Numbered from the stretch's first letter, positions 24,101 to 38,260 are shown. The stretch is DNA of 64,000 nt from Nymphaea colorata (GCF_008831285.2 NC_045139.1:17032354-17096353), one strand, 5' to 3'. A program made the numbers and translations. The notes: a model not told the origin generated them from the sequence alone.

Positions 24101-27100
24101 CTTGGCAAGACCCAGTTAAGGGAAACGTTGAATGTGATCTGACTCTGATCCAATAAGAGTTTCCTAGGGTGACTATGACTTGCAGAAAGTCTTTTGTATC
24201 CTTTCCAAAGTTGTGCAAGGTGGCCTATGTGAAACAAATGTCAACCCTCTTTCGGCCTCTTTTCTCGATTATTTCTAGAAGACATATTGCCTCTTGTAGT
24301 TCACTTTTAGATCATTGTTTTAATTTTGCAGTCTACATAGAAAAATCAATTTTTTTACCTGTAACAAAGAACTTGCATCCTCTGTGGCTTTTGATTTTCT
24401 TTTTCTTATGTCCTCGTGGACTCTCAAAAATAAATTTAAATTAATAGATTTTCTTTTGAGTTATCTATTAAATGATTTAGTGATTCGACAGAGTTAAACA
24501 TATTCTCTGTAACATGATTGTACAGCTTCTGATTTTCAATAATAAATGAATATGTTTGTCTAATTTGCAGGGAAGGTGCTACGGGAGATCAAATAATCGA
24601 AGCTTTAATAGCTAACAGCTCTACATTTGGGAAAAAAACTGCATTTTCTCAGGTAGTCTTGCTTCGTTTTTGTTGTCTTAGAATCATGTATATTGACTGA
24701 AGCATCTACTACTTTTTTTTCCCTACATGTGTACTGTGTAGGAAAAATACAAGGTCAGAAAACAAAAGAAATACGCTCCAAAGGTACTTATGAGGCGACC
24801 ATTTACTCGAAGGTATGAGAGGCATTGTTACATGACTTGTCTTACAACATCTTCCATTTTAAAAAGGTCATGTTCTGACATGGTTCCAGCTAAAACATGT
24901 CATCTAATAACCATTCATCTTTTCATTCCTTAACTCCATGCCATCTTTAGATTTGATAGTATGTTATGTGCAATCTCTTTATCCCTTAAGGAGGTGGGTG
25001 GATGCTCTATTCAACATTTTAATAAACTATTTATCTTGCTTAGTGATTTCTTTTGGGCAATTACTTGCTTTACCTGCTTCCACTGCAGAATTGTGTTTAA
25101 ACGAAACTGAAGTTATGTTTGATGGCGACTCCATGTCTGTAGTAGAAGGTACTTATGTGATGGTTTATGTCTAAGGGGGAAATCCTGACTAAGTGACAAA
25201 ATAAAATGTTTATGAGTTACATGGTTTCACGAAATCAAAGTACAGTTACACTAAAAATGAATACTTCAGTATGTGTTTTAGATTACTGCTATGTGTATAT
25301 ATATATATACATATATACATATATATATACATATATACATATATATATACATATATACATATATATATATATACACACACACATGTATAAAGAACTATTA
25401 GAATTTAGAACATTGCCTGAAAAAGATTAATATGACACAAGTACAAGGAATTAGGAAAAGTGAATTCAGGACTTGGTAGGACTGGCTTAGTGATATATAT
25501 TTTATGATTTTAAGGTGATCACACTTGGATCTGTAGATTCAGCAAATGTTGGTAATGTTGATAATGACAATGGTAACATGTTTGGTGTCCCGAATAAACA
25601 ATGAATAATATGCACTTTTACTTGTACAAAATTACAAATCCTAACTGATCAGCATAGGGAACCTGCTGTATTATCATTTTGATAGGTCAGTAATTGCAAG
25701 AGCATTTTCAAGTTTACAACTGTTTCATTAATGACATCAGTTCTTATGATCTACACTTTTTTTTTTTAATGACTTCATTTCAGGTTACTCTTTGTGGTCT
25801 TTCATCCTTCATGTGTTTTCTTTTCAATTGACCTTTTACGGATCCTCTAGTCTATAGCTTATGTTTATGAGCTACCAAATTGTAGGTGCTTGTTCAACAA
25901 GCTTTTTAACATCTTGAATTTTCTCACTTGCAGTATATGTGAGACTTACTTTCGGAAGAACCCTGCAAAAATTGGGTACAAATTTGGGCATCTGATTTTT
26001 GTTGATTATTTTCAATTTTCTCTTGCTGGGATTTTTTTTTTGCTAGGATTTCTCATATACTCATGAATTTTGTTCTTTTTGTTTTACTATGATTCTTTAG
26101 TTGGATTACTGGATGCGCCTGCACAATTTATTTCGACATGCTATTAGCAAAACCATGCTGTGTTGGAAAATTTTTGTACAGTGTCTGCAATAGCTATATG
26201 ACACCTCTATAAACGTGGAAAATCGTTGAAGAAATGCAAAAAAATGAAGACATACATCAGCAGTGTCAAAGAGTACCTGAAAAGGGAATAAAGGTGCTCT
26301 TATATATTCTGAGTGGGAAAACCAGAAAAAAGACCCTAAGAGTAAGCATAATGCATAACTCCTTCACAGTCGAATGTTTTTTTCAAGTTGGGTAAAAGTG
26401 TAAACTATCCTCACCTCTCAACAGTTTATTGGAGTCTCAGTCTATCATTGACTGCCTTAGGAAGGATGTTAACTAGTTGAAGGAGTTGGTACCTGAGTTA
26501 CTTTAAAGTTAAAACTGTTAGCTTCGATCATCTCTCTGATTAAATGGCAAAATTTGAATATTTTGTACTCTCATGATAATACATGACCTATGACTATGAT
26601 GGCAACCTTATTCTTATGTTAGAGATAAATATGATTTTGGACCTTGAACTTTTATTATTTTGCAAGTGGACCCTTGAAAACAAACTTTGGTGGATTTCTT
26701 GTCATAGCTATACAGTTCATCAGAAAGCCAGATTGAAACATGCTTGTTTGCTTTTTACTTCTTTAAGGTGATAAAATTTCTTCAATAAGTGAAAAGTATC
26801 ACAAAGTGGGCATCCTATCGCTTGAGTGACCTGCTCATGCGTTTGTGTTTTTATGTTTTTCTAAATTACAGATCTGCTTAAGTTCATATTCTATATTGGC
26901 ATATGTTTCAACTTTCAAGGTAAAATTTTGCATGATGAAATAATGAACATCCTTTTGCTGGATTTTGCTTTCAAAATATTGGACACAAGCAGGTGAAGGC
27001 CTTAAGAGTACTAGTTATGACTAGTTGCTAGTAATGGTTTGAGTCAATCTAAGTCAGTTGTCGATAAAAAACTAAGCGAGTAAAATTTTGACACATATAC

Positions 27101-27381
27101 TCGTGGATGTTGTGAATATCATGAGACTTTTGAAAAAATCATTTTTAAATATATATTAAACTTTTTGGGGTTTCTTCTAACGTTTTAGTAACTGTTTTGA
27201 ATTTTCACCATTTTTTTTGAAAGAAAATTACTAAAAACTTCTAATTTCATAATTTTCTCTGTTGTTTTTTATATATTTAGTTTTTTGTATTTCTGTGATT
27301 TTTCCAGAAAATAAGCTTTCCAATTAATATTTGAGAAAATCCTTGCCAATGAAAACCCAATAATGGTATTACACACACCCC

Positions 27382-27415
<34 letters not shown>

Positions 27416-30400
27416 TAAACAAACAGATATATTCATTAGTTATATTCATCAAATATAAATTACTAAACAAGTAACAAACAGACCAGGAAAACATACTATA
27501 ATTTTGCCATGTACTGCACCCCATGTCCGAGGCAGGTATTGTGCCCTTCCAGGCATGTCAGTGTGACATAATGTATATGTTTATATATGTGGGAAATAAG
27601 TTGACCATTCCCATTTTGAGACTGTTTTTTCAAGTGCCTATCCCTCCTTAAGATCCACAAATCCTAGCATGGGAAGGATGGCTGTGAAAAGAGGGGAAAA
27701 AAAAAAGGAAAGGGGAGAAAGGAAAAGTAGGGGGAAGAGAGAGAGAGAGTGAGAGAAAAAGAAGGGGGAGGGCGGTTTGGTTTGAAAAAACCACTCTCGC
27801 AGTGGGAGCAAGTTGAAGCCATTTCCTATATATATATGTGTGTGTGTGTGTGTGTTTCTGTATTTTACTGAAAAATCTTTAGGAAAAAAAAAGCTTGTCT
27901 TTTTAAGAATCTTAACAAAAAGGAAAAAGGAAACTGACCAGATGTACGACTGACCTAAGACCCTAGTTTAAAACTGACCCAAAATCCAAGTTGCTCACTG
28001 ACTAATACTCTAAAAGGGACTAGTCAACATAGACTGCAGCTAGTCCCTAGGTTGACAGAGAGTTTTTGATTCAGCCTTCAAGTGTCTTTAAGATAGTATT
28101 GTATGCTATGTGCCAAAGTATGAGTACATGTGAAATAACTGGCTCATGTCCAGAACCTAATCGATATCTTATATAAGAATGGTAAGGTAAAATGGGTTTA
28201 CTTAGCAATGTTTGAAACGTCTTAATATTGCTGAGTGTGTTATCGTTGCTTTTGACCAGTTAACAAGTTTTTGTTGCTCTTGCAGGTTTTTGCGAATGGA
28301 TACACTGTCACTTCTTTTATCTATGGCTAATATTACTGCATATTCTGATGTTCTAGTGGTGGATATGGTTGGAGGCATTGTTACTGGTGCTGTGGCAGAA
28401 CGTCTTTCTGGTATAGCTTCTGATGATTCTCAATCCATTCACTAGTTTGAGTCTTCTGTTGATATGCTACAATGATGTGGCATGTTGCTCACAAAGTCGG
28501 TGGATAAGCTTGAAGGATGCATTCTTTATGTGTTGCAGTATTCATCTATTGTCAAAGAGAGTGAGTATGGATGGTGGAGGAGAGGAGGCCTCAGGATGGG
28601 GGCACCAGTTGGGATAAATTAATCAGTTGATTCAGGAGGGATGTTAGGACTGCCAAAATAGCTCATCATTCCTTTTAGACATAGCATTTTAAATAGATGT
28701 CTGAGCTTTCTGAACGCATATCCTGGATTTTTTGAAACACTGAGCATCCTATGGGTCTTCCTTAGGACGAAGGTTTGTTGGTGGTTGATCATGTAGGCCT
28801 TTGCTTTTAGTAGTTTAACTGCTATGCACAAGATAGTCTTATTCTTGTGCTTACTGCTTATTAAGATACTTCTTCTTCTATCCAAGGTTAGTCATTTTGA
28901 TAGGTGTATGAAACTATTTTATTTGGAACTTATCATTGCTCATTTTAATAAAAAGTTTCTGGGGAAAATATCTCTTATTTGTATGGTATATTTTAATCCT
29001 GTGTTTGCATTCCAGAGATGTGTTGTTGGTCATTATCTGATACTTGTGTTTTTGTAGGTACTGGTTCCATATGCAGCACTTATTACGGCACTAAGCCTTA
29101 TCCAATGGACATCATAGGAATATTTAATTTTGATTGTGAAATCTGGAGCAGGTATCCTTGAAAGGCAGAATTCTCTCTTTTTCTGATTTTTTTATGGACA
29201 GTACTGGATACTACATGTCCTCACGTCCTTGGTTGTTATTAGTATCTGATTCTCTAAACTTCACATTTTTATTTTTTTTGTTTTTAATGCAAGATTGTTC
29301 TTAAAAGGTGATTCATTGCTTATTTAATTATTGATCTGGATGTGTTCTATTGTTCCATATAATGCATCTTAGAACGTTGCAAATTATTAATTTTGATACG
29401 TCTCACTTTAGAAATGTGTTTAAAGTTTAAACAACAAAATTCTGTACGATGCAGGATCTTCTCTGTTGCTGCATCTGATTTCTGTTTAGCTCAGGAGATG
29501 AATTTGCAGAACTCTGGATCAGCATCCAATCCCAAACCACCAAATTCTGTATCAGATGTTGACAACAGCATTTTGGATCTTGTAGCATCTGATGACTTGA
29601 CATCTACACCTACCAGTGAGAATGTCATTCAACAGGATAGCTCCATGAAGTCGGAAAATCACAATGATGGCCTTGCAGATGAAAAATCGGTTAATTTAAA
29701 TGGAATTTTAGGTACTAATGTTTCATCAGATGATGCATTGGAAGGTATTGATTATAAAAAAATCAGAACTCCAAATGGAGCTAAATATGGAAGGCATCCA
29801 TCATTAGCATACGTAGATTTGTGGAAGCAAAATGGCTTCTCAAGGTAAACATGGTTGATTTAGGAACCTATGAGTGCTTGTGACCAGTTTTTAACAAGTT
29901 ATACCATGTTTTGCAGTTTGATAATGGCTGCACCTGATCTAGATCCATGGAATATAGTTCAAGAGCTGCTTCCCCTTTTAGCTTATTCAGCACCCTTTGC
30001 TATCTACCATCAGTATCTTCAGGTGCATTAAACTTGCTTCACGATGGTTAAGCTGATATATTTGTTCATTGTTTTCTATACTTTGCATATGCTGTTTCTT
30101 TGCAGATGCAGAGGAAGTTCCTTTGAAATTTTTGGTATTGTTTGTTTAGTCATGCCCTCTCTGTTCTTCTCAACAATTTGCTGTGGCAGTCAACCTCACT
30201 TTTGGAAACATGTACAAAGCTTCCTCCAAAAACACACGTAGCTTTTCAATATTGTTAAAAGCACATTTAAATTTTTTCATAATTAAATCATAGTTTATTT
30301 CTTTCAACTGAGAAATCAATAAATACCATTTTGGCCTCCACAGAATGGCATAAAAATTGCAGCTTAGCTTGTGAGCATACATAGGTTTCTCTTGCGTAAC

Positions 30401-31559
30401 TTTGTGGTATTAATAAAGGAAACAACCACCTAACTAAGATGGGTATTAATAGAAGGAAACTAGTTAATTTGGATATAATAAACACATATTCCTATTATTT
30501 GATATATTGCTTAAAGGCGAATAGAAAACCCCTTCTTGAACTCTCATGAGAGTAGCAGCAAGAAACACTAGAGGTCCTCCTGGTCTCCCGGAAGAACACC
30601 CAATGGGAGGGCTGCACAACAGGCTAGTGGCAGGGCATGCCAGAGGCTAATGCAAACGAATGAGCATGAAACTTTTTTTGACGTATTTTAGTCATATTAT
30701 ATCATTAATCTGACTTAGTTCGCACTTATCCAGGTTTAACTGTCATAATTTAACTTTTTATGGTTGGTGTAAAATTAGGTGTGTTTCTAACAATATCGAA
30801 AAAGTAGGTATGTTTTTTACTGTCACCAGACTATTAGTTATGATGCTGATTCCCTTAGAAAAAATTTAATTCCCTTTAATATGTGTTTCTCATACTCCTC
30901 TTGAACGGTATTGTTTTTTATCTGTTTTATGTCAACCAAGCCATCTTCCATGGAGACCTCCATTCCTTTCCAGTAGATAGATAGCTTTTCTTATGGTGCA
31001 TGAGTCGAATGCCCCATTTTATTTTGGAAAAAGCTACTTTTACTCATCATTGTCCTTGCTATTCATCTAACAGCAGCTGGGATTAGGACAGGTACATGTT
31101 GAATACCTATCGAATAATAGGACACAAAGATCCATAATGAATCTATGGAAAATAAGCACTTCAATGTGCTTTTATGTCTGCTTTTGTTTATTTATTTGTG
31201 TATGTCAAGCTAATGTTTAATTATCTCTCTCTTTTTGTGTGCATGTCCAGCCTCTTGCAGTGTGCATGCATAATATGCAGGCTGAGAAGATAGCTGTTGG
31301 CTTGCAAATTTCTGAACCTTGGCTACGTGAATACCAGGTGTCATTTCTCGAAAGTGTCCAGAAAGCCTTTTTCCTTTGTTCTCGGTGGATTCATCAGTTT
31401 TTTATTAGTTCTTCATTGTTTAAAATTTTTTTGAAAATTAAATTCTTGTAGGTTTTGCCATCAAGGACGCATCCTGCCATGCAAATGAGTGCATTTGGTG
31501 GATACATCCTGAGTGGTACTCGGATATGCAGGGACAACATATGCCTGGATAACTGTTAA
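21146..31559 (+). CDS. TRM6: tRNA (adenine-58-N1)-methyltransferase non-catalytic subunit TRM6
   Basis: Twelve predicted exons: 21146-21261, 21408-21535, 22468-22588, 24571-24652, 24742-24812, 25934-25975, 28286-28410, 29058-29151, 29455-29844, 29917-30022, 31251-31337 and 31452-31559. They join in phase to 489 residues. TRM6 (yeast Gcd10) pairs with catalytic TRM61 to methylate A58 of tRNAs in the nucleus. Diagnostic blocks in order: WEGCSVLLDINDGDRLVFA near the start, CSLGPLIGCPFGSLF, LSGEDIDALRREGATGDQII, EKYKVRKQKKYAPKV, RMDTLSLLLSMANITA followed by DVLVVDMVGGIVTGAVAERL (the Rossmann-like core), and THPAMQMSAFGGYILSGT at the end. All introns are GT-AG. Exon 9 (130 codons) carries a Ser/Asp-rich variable linker. 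Introns 3, 6 and 10 exceed 1.2 kb and carry repeats. The start Met opens MAEDAPQQRDPRTAWEG, matching the plant N-terminus. Confidence 0.96.
21820..22090 (-). mobile_element. dispersed repeat copy A, in TRM6 intron 2
   Basis: Read on the minus strand it begins AGTCACATGGGTGCACCAAA, continues through a GC-rich segment rich in GGTGC and CGAGT words, a pyrimidine tract, ATAAAACTT, and ends near ACAAATAAAATTGCTTATATA. The same order of blocks is found on the plus strand at about 57940-58275. It has no coding capacity. Confidence 0.6.
22589..24570. other. TRM6 intron 3, nothing recognised
   Basis: A 2-kb intron. Moderate open frames at 23071-23364 and 23457-23843 do not resemble any family I know and lack coding-like codon use. 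Confidence 0.45.
25296..25385. repeat. TATA/CATA minisatellite in TRM6 intron 5
   Basis: Units of about 18-20 bases (ATATATATACATATATAC) repeat about four times and end in (AC)n. Confidence 0.9.
25976..28285. other. TRM6 intron 6, repeats only
   Basis: The 2.3-kb intron contains a (TA)n run at 27384-27413, a purine-rich tract at 27685-27775 followed by GGCGGTTTGGTTTG...ACCACTCTCGC, which may be a third, degraded member of the repeat at 21820, and a TATA/(TG)n run at about 27823-27856. Confidence 0.5.
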
Positions 31560-33264
31560 AAGACTAGTTCTTCTTTGCGAGAACTAGTATTCCACAACAT
31601 TGCAGGTCCTCATTACAAATGATTTCCAGCTGCATAAATATGCAGGTATCCTGTTAATCACATGCAGTAGAAAATGAATTATGTTCCGTTTATTTTGCTT
31701 CATTGCTCTCTTTTGCATAATTTTGGATCTTAAATAATGTTCTTCTATTTGATAAGGTTATATTCTTAACTTATTCGATTACCCTTTTTTGGTTCATTCA
31801 AGCAGGTGAGAGATTCAGATAATTTTTTTTTATGTATTTCTCCTCAAAGAATTAGGCAAGTAGAGTGAAGATGATCACTTGTATGATTTGAGATAAGTTA
31901 TTATCTGAGCTTATCATTCCTTTTGATGTTTATTATATCATCTGTATCAAGGAATTTTGTATTGCTTAATAATCGTCGCTTTTTAGATGTATAATGCCTT
32001 CAGATTGCATTCAAGTTGGTTTGCATACATTTGACGTTCACGATCGCACAATACCTACAGATTTGAGCTTTTATTTGGAATCAGTAAATCGTTCCCATTC
32101 TCATGGGATGTAGTACGGTGAAAACTTGGATCTTGATGTATTATAGGATTTCAGTGCGATAATCATGTGGTGGTGGTGTGGTTGCACAATGGATCAGATG
32201 GAGGGTTTGTGGTCTTCGGCTGCACTCTATCCAATTCAGATCTAACTCCAAATGTGTTTATCTGATGCAAATGGTTGGCAGCTAGCGAGCCACTGGTGGT
32301 GGCAGAACTTCTGTGAGTATTCACCACTAAAATTTTGACGGCAAACAACAGGGGTTACTTTTTCTGAAATCTATTTATTGGTTCATTTCTGACGACCTGT
32401 AAATTTGACTTGGAATATGTGTGAAGAAAGAATAGGAAATGCTTACGAGAGAAAATGCAGCTATAGTCCTTGAGATTTTCACCTTGGGATGGGCGTGGAG
32501 CTATGCCCTCATACCTGAGATGGGCTGGTCTCCCGACTCTGTTGCAGCATTAGGCCCGATGGCCCAGCTCTATCCATGATGCTGATTGGCGCAGAGCCTG
32601 AACCTAGCAGGAGTGATAGGGATGGCTCTTTTGGGCACGAATCTGATTGAACACATTGATTCCTTGAGGCTTGTTAGCTGGCCTGGATTTGGCCGAACCG
32701 ATGCCTTCAAAGTAGTTTTGGATAAAAGTAAAACCAGGTTCAAAACTTGAGATGATATTTCGTTGGTTTGGCGGCAGCTTAGAAATAAATGTATTATCCT
32801 TTTTTTTTTTGTCTATACAGCTTCAGTTTGGGTAGTTTCAAATTGGACTGTTCTGAGAGCTGTACCTCAGGTATTGGATCTCTGACCTTTAACTCTAAAA
32901 AAGTCCTTCAAGTTGAAACATATGGCTACGTAGATGGAGCTCCTGGTCGCTGTTGCAACTTGGTTTTCATCGTGTTTTTTTTTTCATAAATTACCATTAT
33001 GAAATCATATTATCATTCGCCGTACGCCCTCCAAGTGGTATCTGAATTCATCAGTTTGTCCTTTGTCAAGCAGGCTGGCAGCATCAACCGTCAATATTGT
33101 CATACTTGACCATTCCATTATGCGTCACCAAAATGATGTTCCGTAAATGTCACCATCACCATTTGTCCCTGCACAAATCTTCTTCCTCACCTCATCACAA
33201 TGTGAGTGCTATACATACGATCAAACTTTTGGAAACCTTAGGGACATTATTCTGATGACCATTA
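31560..33264 (+). other. TRM6 3' flank
   Basis: It holds the presumed 3' UTR of TRM6 in its first few hundred bases, then AT-rich DNA. No further gene was seen. Confidence 0.4.
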
Positions 33265-33692
33265 TGATCTTGAAAAGAAGGCGGTATCTGCAAAGATATT
33301 TCCTTGAAATATCGCATATTTATCCCGGCATCACAGATTTTTTTTTTGTTACATTCTCAACTTTCAAGTCGATCATTCTTTTTGAACGGTATATGCATTT
33401 TCTTGTGATCTTGAAAAGAAGGCGGTATCTGCAAAGGTATTTCCTTGAAATATCGCATATTTATCCCGGCATGACAGATCTCTTTTTTTGTTACATTCTC
33501 AACTTTCAAGTCGATCATTCTTTTTGAACGGTATATGCATTTTCTTGTGATCTTGAAAAGAAGGCGGTATCTGCAAAGGTATTTCCTTGAAATATCGCAT
33601 ATTTATCCCGGCATGACAGATCTCTTTTTTTGTTACATTCTCAACTTTCAAGTCGATCATTCTTTTTGAACGGTATATGCATTTTCTTTGTT
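33265..33692. repeat. three-copy tandem repeat, 141-142-base unit
   Basis: Units start at 33265, 33406 and 33548 with TGATCTTGAAAAGAAGGCGG and end in GAACGGTATATGCATTTTCTT. Copies 2 and 3 are almost identical; copy 1 has a few substitutions and a longer T run. The third copy runs into TGTTAACAAAG. Confidence 0.95.
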
Positions 33693-36600
33693 AACAAAGT
33701 TTCTAGTAACGTGATCTGTGTCCGTGATAACCTCATTAAACCATCATAATTAGAACAGACAATGATCCACTTTAGTACATACGTGTTCATCATTATCACA
33801 TCTTTCTCTTGTATGCATTTTTTTGTCTGTGTTGTGTGAAATTTGTCATTTCCCTGAACTGAGACACAAAACAAACCTTTGCTTGTAATGGTCGAGCCTA
33901 GAAGGTGCCTTCATATGGCACACTACGTAGCCCTTTAAATGCAATCTGCAGTGTCTGCTGCACTTCCTTTTTGCCTGAAACTGCTTCATATTTTCTTGGA
34001 GACCAAAAAGGCACCCTCTCTCTTTCTCTCCCTCCCTCTCTCTACCATTATCAGGCACTGTACTGACTGGTTAGAAGGCTCGGGTAAATGGTATCACTGG
34101 TTTCGTTTGTTCCAAATCTGCATACCTTTACGGGCATGATCAGACAGAGATTTTGATATGGTGGGGTTTCCTGTGATTGGAAGAAGTAGCTGTGGAAAGC
34201 AAGAATAATTAAAAAGGAGCAGAAGGAAAAAAGGAGGAAAGGAAGTAGGGGAAGGGATGAGGGCAGAGTAGGGGGGAGGATGGTTTGCTGAAAGGACTGT
34301 ATCTTGATGAATATCTCGATGTATCTTTTCAAATCTTTGGGATGAAACCATCCATGAGGGAGGCGAATCATGATTGCCTAAAAACGAGCAGGAGGAAAGG
34401 TACCGAGCATGCCCTAGAAGCCTAGGACCCTCCCTCTAAAGGGGAAGGTGAAGGCCAGAAGGGCAGCCACAACAAAGCTCAGAAAGTCATGTGTACAAAT
34501 CAGAAAAATCCCCTTGGAACAGAAATCCATAAACTCACGTCATCAGTATCCTTTCTCGTCTCCCTTTGCAGGTCACACCTCTCTTTCGACTCTCTCCATT
34601 CCTGCTTCTATTTTATCACTTTCTTGACACCAGAAATCAAACCAAAAATAATTGCAGAGACAGGCAGCCCACAAGCTTTCCTGTAATTATGGTTGTTGTG
34701 TCAGTGTCAGCCACCAATCTCTCCCTCTCTCTTTCTGTCTCTGAAATTTTGCAGACCAAGATACTCTCTTTTCCTCTCCGATCTTGAAATTTTGTAGACA
34801 AAAGGAAAAAAGCACTCGAACACCCGTTTCTTCTCTCTCTCGCTCTCTGAAAAATTAGTGTCAAAAAGAGATGTAAATAACTCAGTAAGTATTTTGATTA
34901 GTCTCCACGAATTCCATTGCCGAGTAGATCGTGTCAAAAACTCAAACTTTTAAAAGATCTGGCTGCAGTCTTTTCTTTTTCAGACTTTTTTCAAGCGGAG
35001 ATCAAAACCCAGGTCGACAGCTCCCCAGGTGCCTGAAATCATCTGGCTCATTTCCTTTCCTCCAAATTCAGAAATTGTTTTCCCTCATTTCCTTTCCTCA
35101 AACTTTCCACTGCCCACCCGGTGGTTTGGATCATACAAATTTACTCAATATTCCAATAAATATTTGGTAAAAATTTCAGTAAAGGGAAATCGCTGCTTCC
35201 ACTGGTTCAGGAGATGACGCGTACTAATTTAATTACAGTTATTTCAGAGACATTCGTTGCTTTTGTCTCTCATTAATTTCACTGCCTCTCGTAGGGAGAC
35301 TAAGAGTTTGGCGTTTCCCGTACAACATTTATTAAGGCAGCCGCTTGCAGCTTGTTAGCAGGAGTGAGGGCAGTGACTCGCAATGCTGAACCGGCCAACT
35401 TGGTCGAATCAAATAGAGGCTCGGCCTAAGCAAGTTTAAACGAGTTCTTAGTAGATGCCGAGAAGCCGCGTTTTGAACCATGAGGTTCATGTTTTCTGGT
35501 ATGGTGGCTAGGCCAACTTTGCATGCGACTAACCGAGCTCGGACCAAGTTTTGTGTGGTATATATATTCCCACCTTTTTTCTTTTTATTCTCTTCATATT
35601 CCTTTCCTTCTTAGCCTACCATTCACATTTAGCTCAAAATTTATCTGAGCTACTGCCGCTGTGCCATTTCCTTTAATCAAAGCTGTCATTGGACCTTCTT
35701 GTTTTTAGATATGAAATTATTAGTCCAATCCATTAGATCTGAAATTATTAGTCCAATCCAAAATATACTATGCATGCAAGGTGGTTCATACTTAATGGCA
35801 GTGGCGTAGCCACATTGTCAGTCACTTAAAAGTTTTTTATTTTTAAATGAGAATTTTAAATATTTATTCTTATATATATATATATATAAGTGGCCCTATT
35901 TTTAAACAAATGTTTTTCTGATATAACTACTGCTTAATGGGTTCCTATGATTACTGCCATGTTTCAATATATTATTCATTTTGATTATAAATGATGATAA
36001 ACACGACTACAGTCTACAAACTAACTGGGATATTAAATGCATAACTGTTGCCATGAAAGTTTTATTCAAAAAGTGGTTCTCCTAATTAAACATTAAAAAA
36101 CAGATACAGCCTAAAAAAGCGAACCTAAAGATTTTTTTTTTTAATTGTAACGGGTCCGACCATTTATGTATTTCTTTGGATCCGAGAATCTAACCCGTTT
36201 ACGTCCTTATCATCCTCGTAATATATAAAAGAAGTTGTTTTTAAATCCCAAAAGAAATTTGTCATATCCTCGATAAGAAGACACGTACATGTTTCTTTTG
36301 CTAAGAATAATATTAAAATCATTAATGTATATTATGAACAGGACAAATATGAGAAAAATTTTGTAACAGACACCAACGCCTTTGCGTCTTCAACAATCTC
36401 GTCATCACTTCGTCAATATGCCAACAAATTTCTTGGACCAAACGGATCAAGACCAGGGTCCGAAGTTTGGGACGACCCGGATCATAGCATTCGTAATTAC
36501 CAAAATACCGTTCAAAGGCAAAGAGCAAACTGACACAAGGCCTCTGAGGTAGCCGCAACCTATTTCCCAAAATGACAAAGGACAAGTCATTGAAATTACG

Positions 36601-37440
36601 AACTTGCCCCTACGATCGACTGGACAGACCTGGGCACGATAATGATTTGGTCATTCTCGTCGATCCGGGCGCCTACAAAGGGGGATGGCGTATATCGTAG
36701 TTTCTTATTTGTCTTTGGTGTATTAAATAAGGGCCGCCTTTCGCTTTTGCCATAATGAGGGAGTCGGGGAGTTTCCCCGATCACGCAAACACGGAAAATC
36801 ATGAATTTCCAATTTCCCGCAAAACCAAAACCAAGAAAAACGGGAAGAAGAGCAAACACGGAATTTCAGGCTCGGAGAATGACGTAAATTTCGCAGGTTG
36901 AAATCCACAAACCTCGCCAAGTATAAATATCAAGAAAATGTGGATGTAAGACCTTTACATTTATATTAGATTTACAAATACTTAGGAGGGACTGTTATTA
37001 CTGATTTCATGAATTCGTAATTATTGAATTTTGGCAGTAGAAATATTTTGTTATCTTTTATATTGAATCGGTTCTAAAAAAATAGGACAGAACTATAGAA
37101 CACAGTGATACAGTATTCCATGAATTTGTTTTATAAAACTGCCTCGATCAGTGAAACACATTCATACAAGATAGAAGAGTATTTCATTGCTTGCTCTGGA
37201 ATTATATTTTTAAATTCAAACGACACTATAGTTTTCATTTTGTATTCGAGACAAACATTTATATAAAGATTCTTATGCAATTAAATACATTATAACCAAA
37301 ACGAAGCATACTTACAGAAAGAAAGTGTCTATGATCGTCGAAAAACTCAATTTATCTTCTCAAATTTAGTTTTTATAAAAACTCCGCATCTTGTGATTAA
37401 CATCATCTTCTGGAATCACATCAACGACAAAAAATGTAAT
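33693..37440. other. intergenic, no gene recognised
   Basis: It contains a purine-rich tract at 34200-34280, CT-rich patches at 34016-34042 and 34722-34745, a short duplicated word ATTATTAGTCCAATCC at about 35727 and 35747, and a fragment at about 35800 resembling the ends of the MITE at 2930. A long frame of low complexity on the minus strand at 35332-35547 is not recognised. Confidence 0.4.
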
Positions 37441-37449
37441 TCTTGTAGT

Positions 37450-38110
37450 TATTCAGTGAGCGTATTGCTCTCCATACCTATTGGTACCGCCGGTCACTAT
37501 GAGGCCACCGGCGACCGGATTCCCGGCAGGGCTTTCGATTCGAATACGGATTGTACTATAAATCCATCGGAAAAGATTGGAACAAGCCATTGGGATCCGG
37601 GAATTATTCTAAATACTGGCAAACGAGACTCATTTGGATTAAGATCCCAATTTCAGGAGAATAAAGCCCCCTCGACCATGAAATATAATCCAATGGCGCT
37701 CATCAGGAAAAAGCAGCTTCAAATCCGGGTCGGGTCCGTGCCTAATCCAAATCCCCGAGCTGCCCCACTGGCTCGGGGCCAGTGACGTTTTCGTAAATAC
37801 CTGTCAGATTCCATGGCAATTATTAATGGCACCCTACAACACCACATATTATAGAGCCCAGAGAGGAGAGGGGGAGAGTTGGTGCGGCGCGTTAATCCAG
37901 AAGAATTCAATGCTACGGATTTTCCTCGGTCACCGTGCACGTGCTTCCCGACCGCTCGCACGTGCGTACCGCCGCGGAGAGAAAACCTACGCGTCGGCCC
38001 CCAATCCCTCGGCTAAAGCCGTCCCCCTCTCCTCGCCGATTATCCGCCGATCTGAGCACGCCTGGCCGGACGCTCCTTTGCCACCCTTCTCCAAACTCAA
38101 CTCACTCGGC
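37450..38110. promoter_or_regulatory. GC-rich island upstream of the WUSCHEL-like gene
   Basis: This stretch of about 0.65 kb is clearly richer in G+C and CpG than its surroundings. It contains two CACGTG G-boxes at 37938-37943 and 37959-37964. It lies 0.7-1.4 kb before the WUSCHEL-like ATG. An open frame runs through its left part, but no family is recognised. It could be a distal promoter or a separate short transcript. Confidence 0.35.
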
Positions 38111-38180
38111 TGACAACACGCCTAAGTAACACTTTTACAATAATATACATGCACAAAATAAATAAATAATACACACATTC

Positions 38181-38184
<4 letters not shown>

Positions 38185-38260
<76 letters not shown>

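Noticed and set aside
23071-24142. Open frames in TRM6 intron 3
   Set aside because: No family resemblance or continuity; the intron is clean between well-supported exons.
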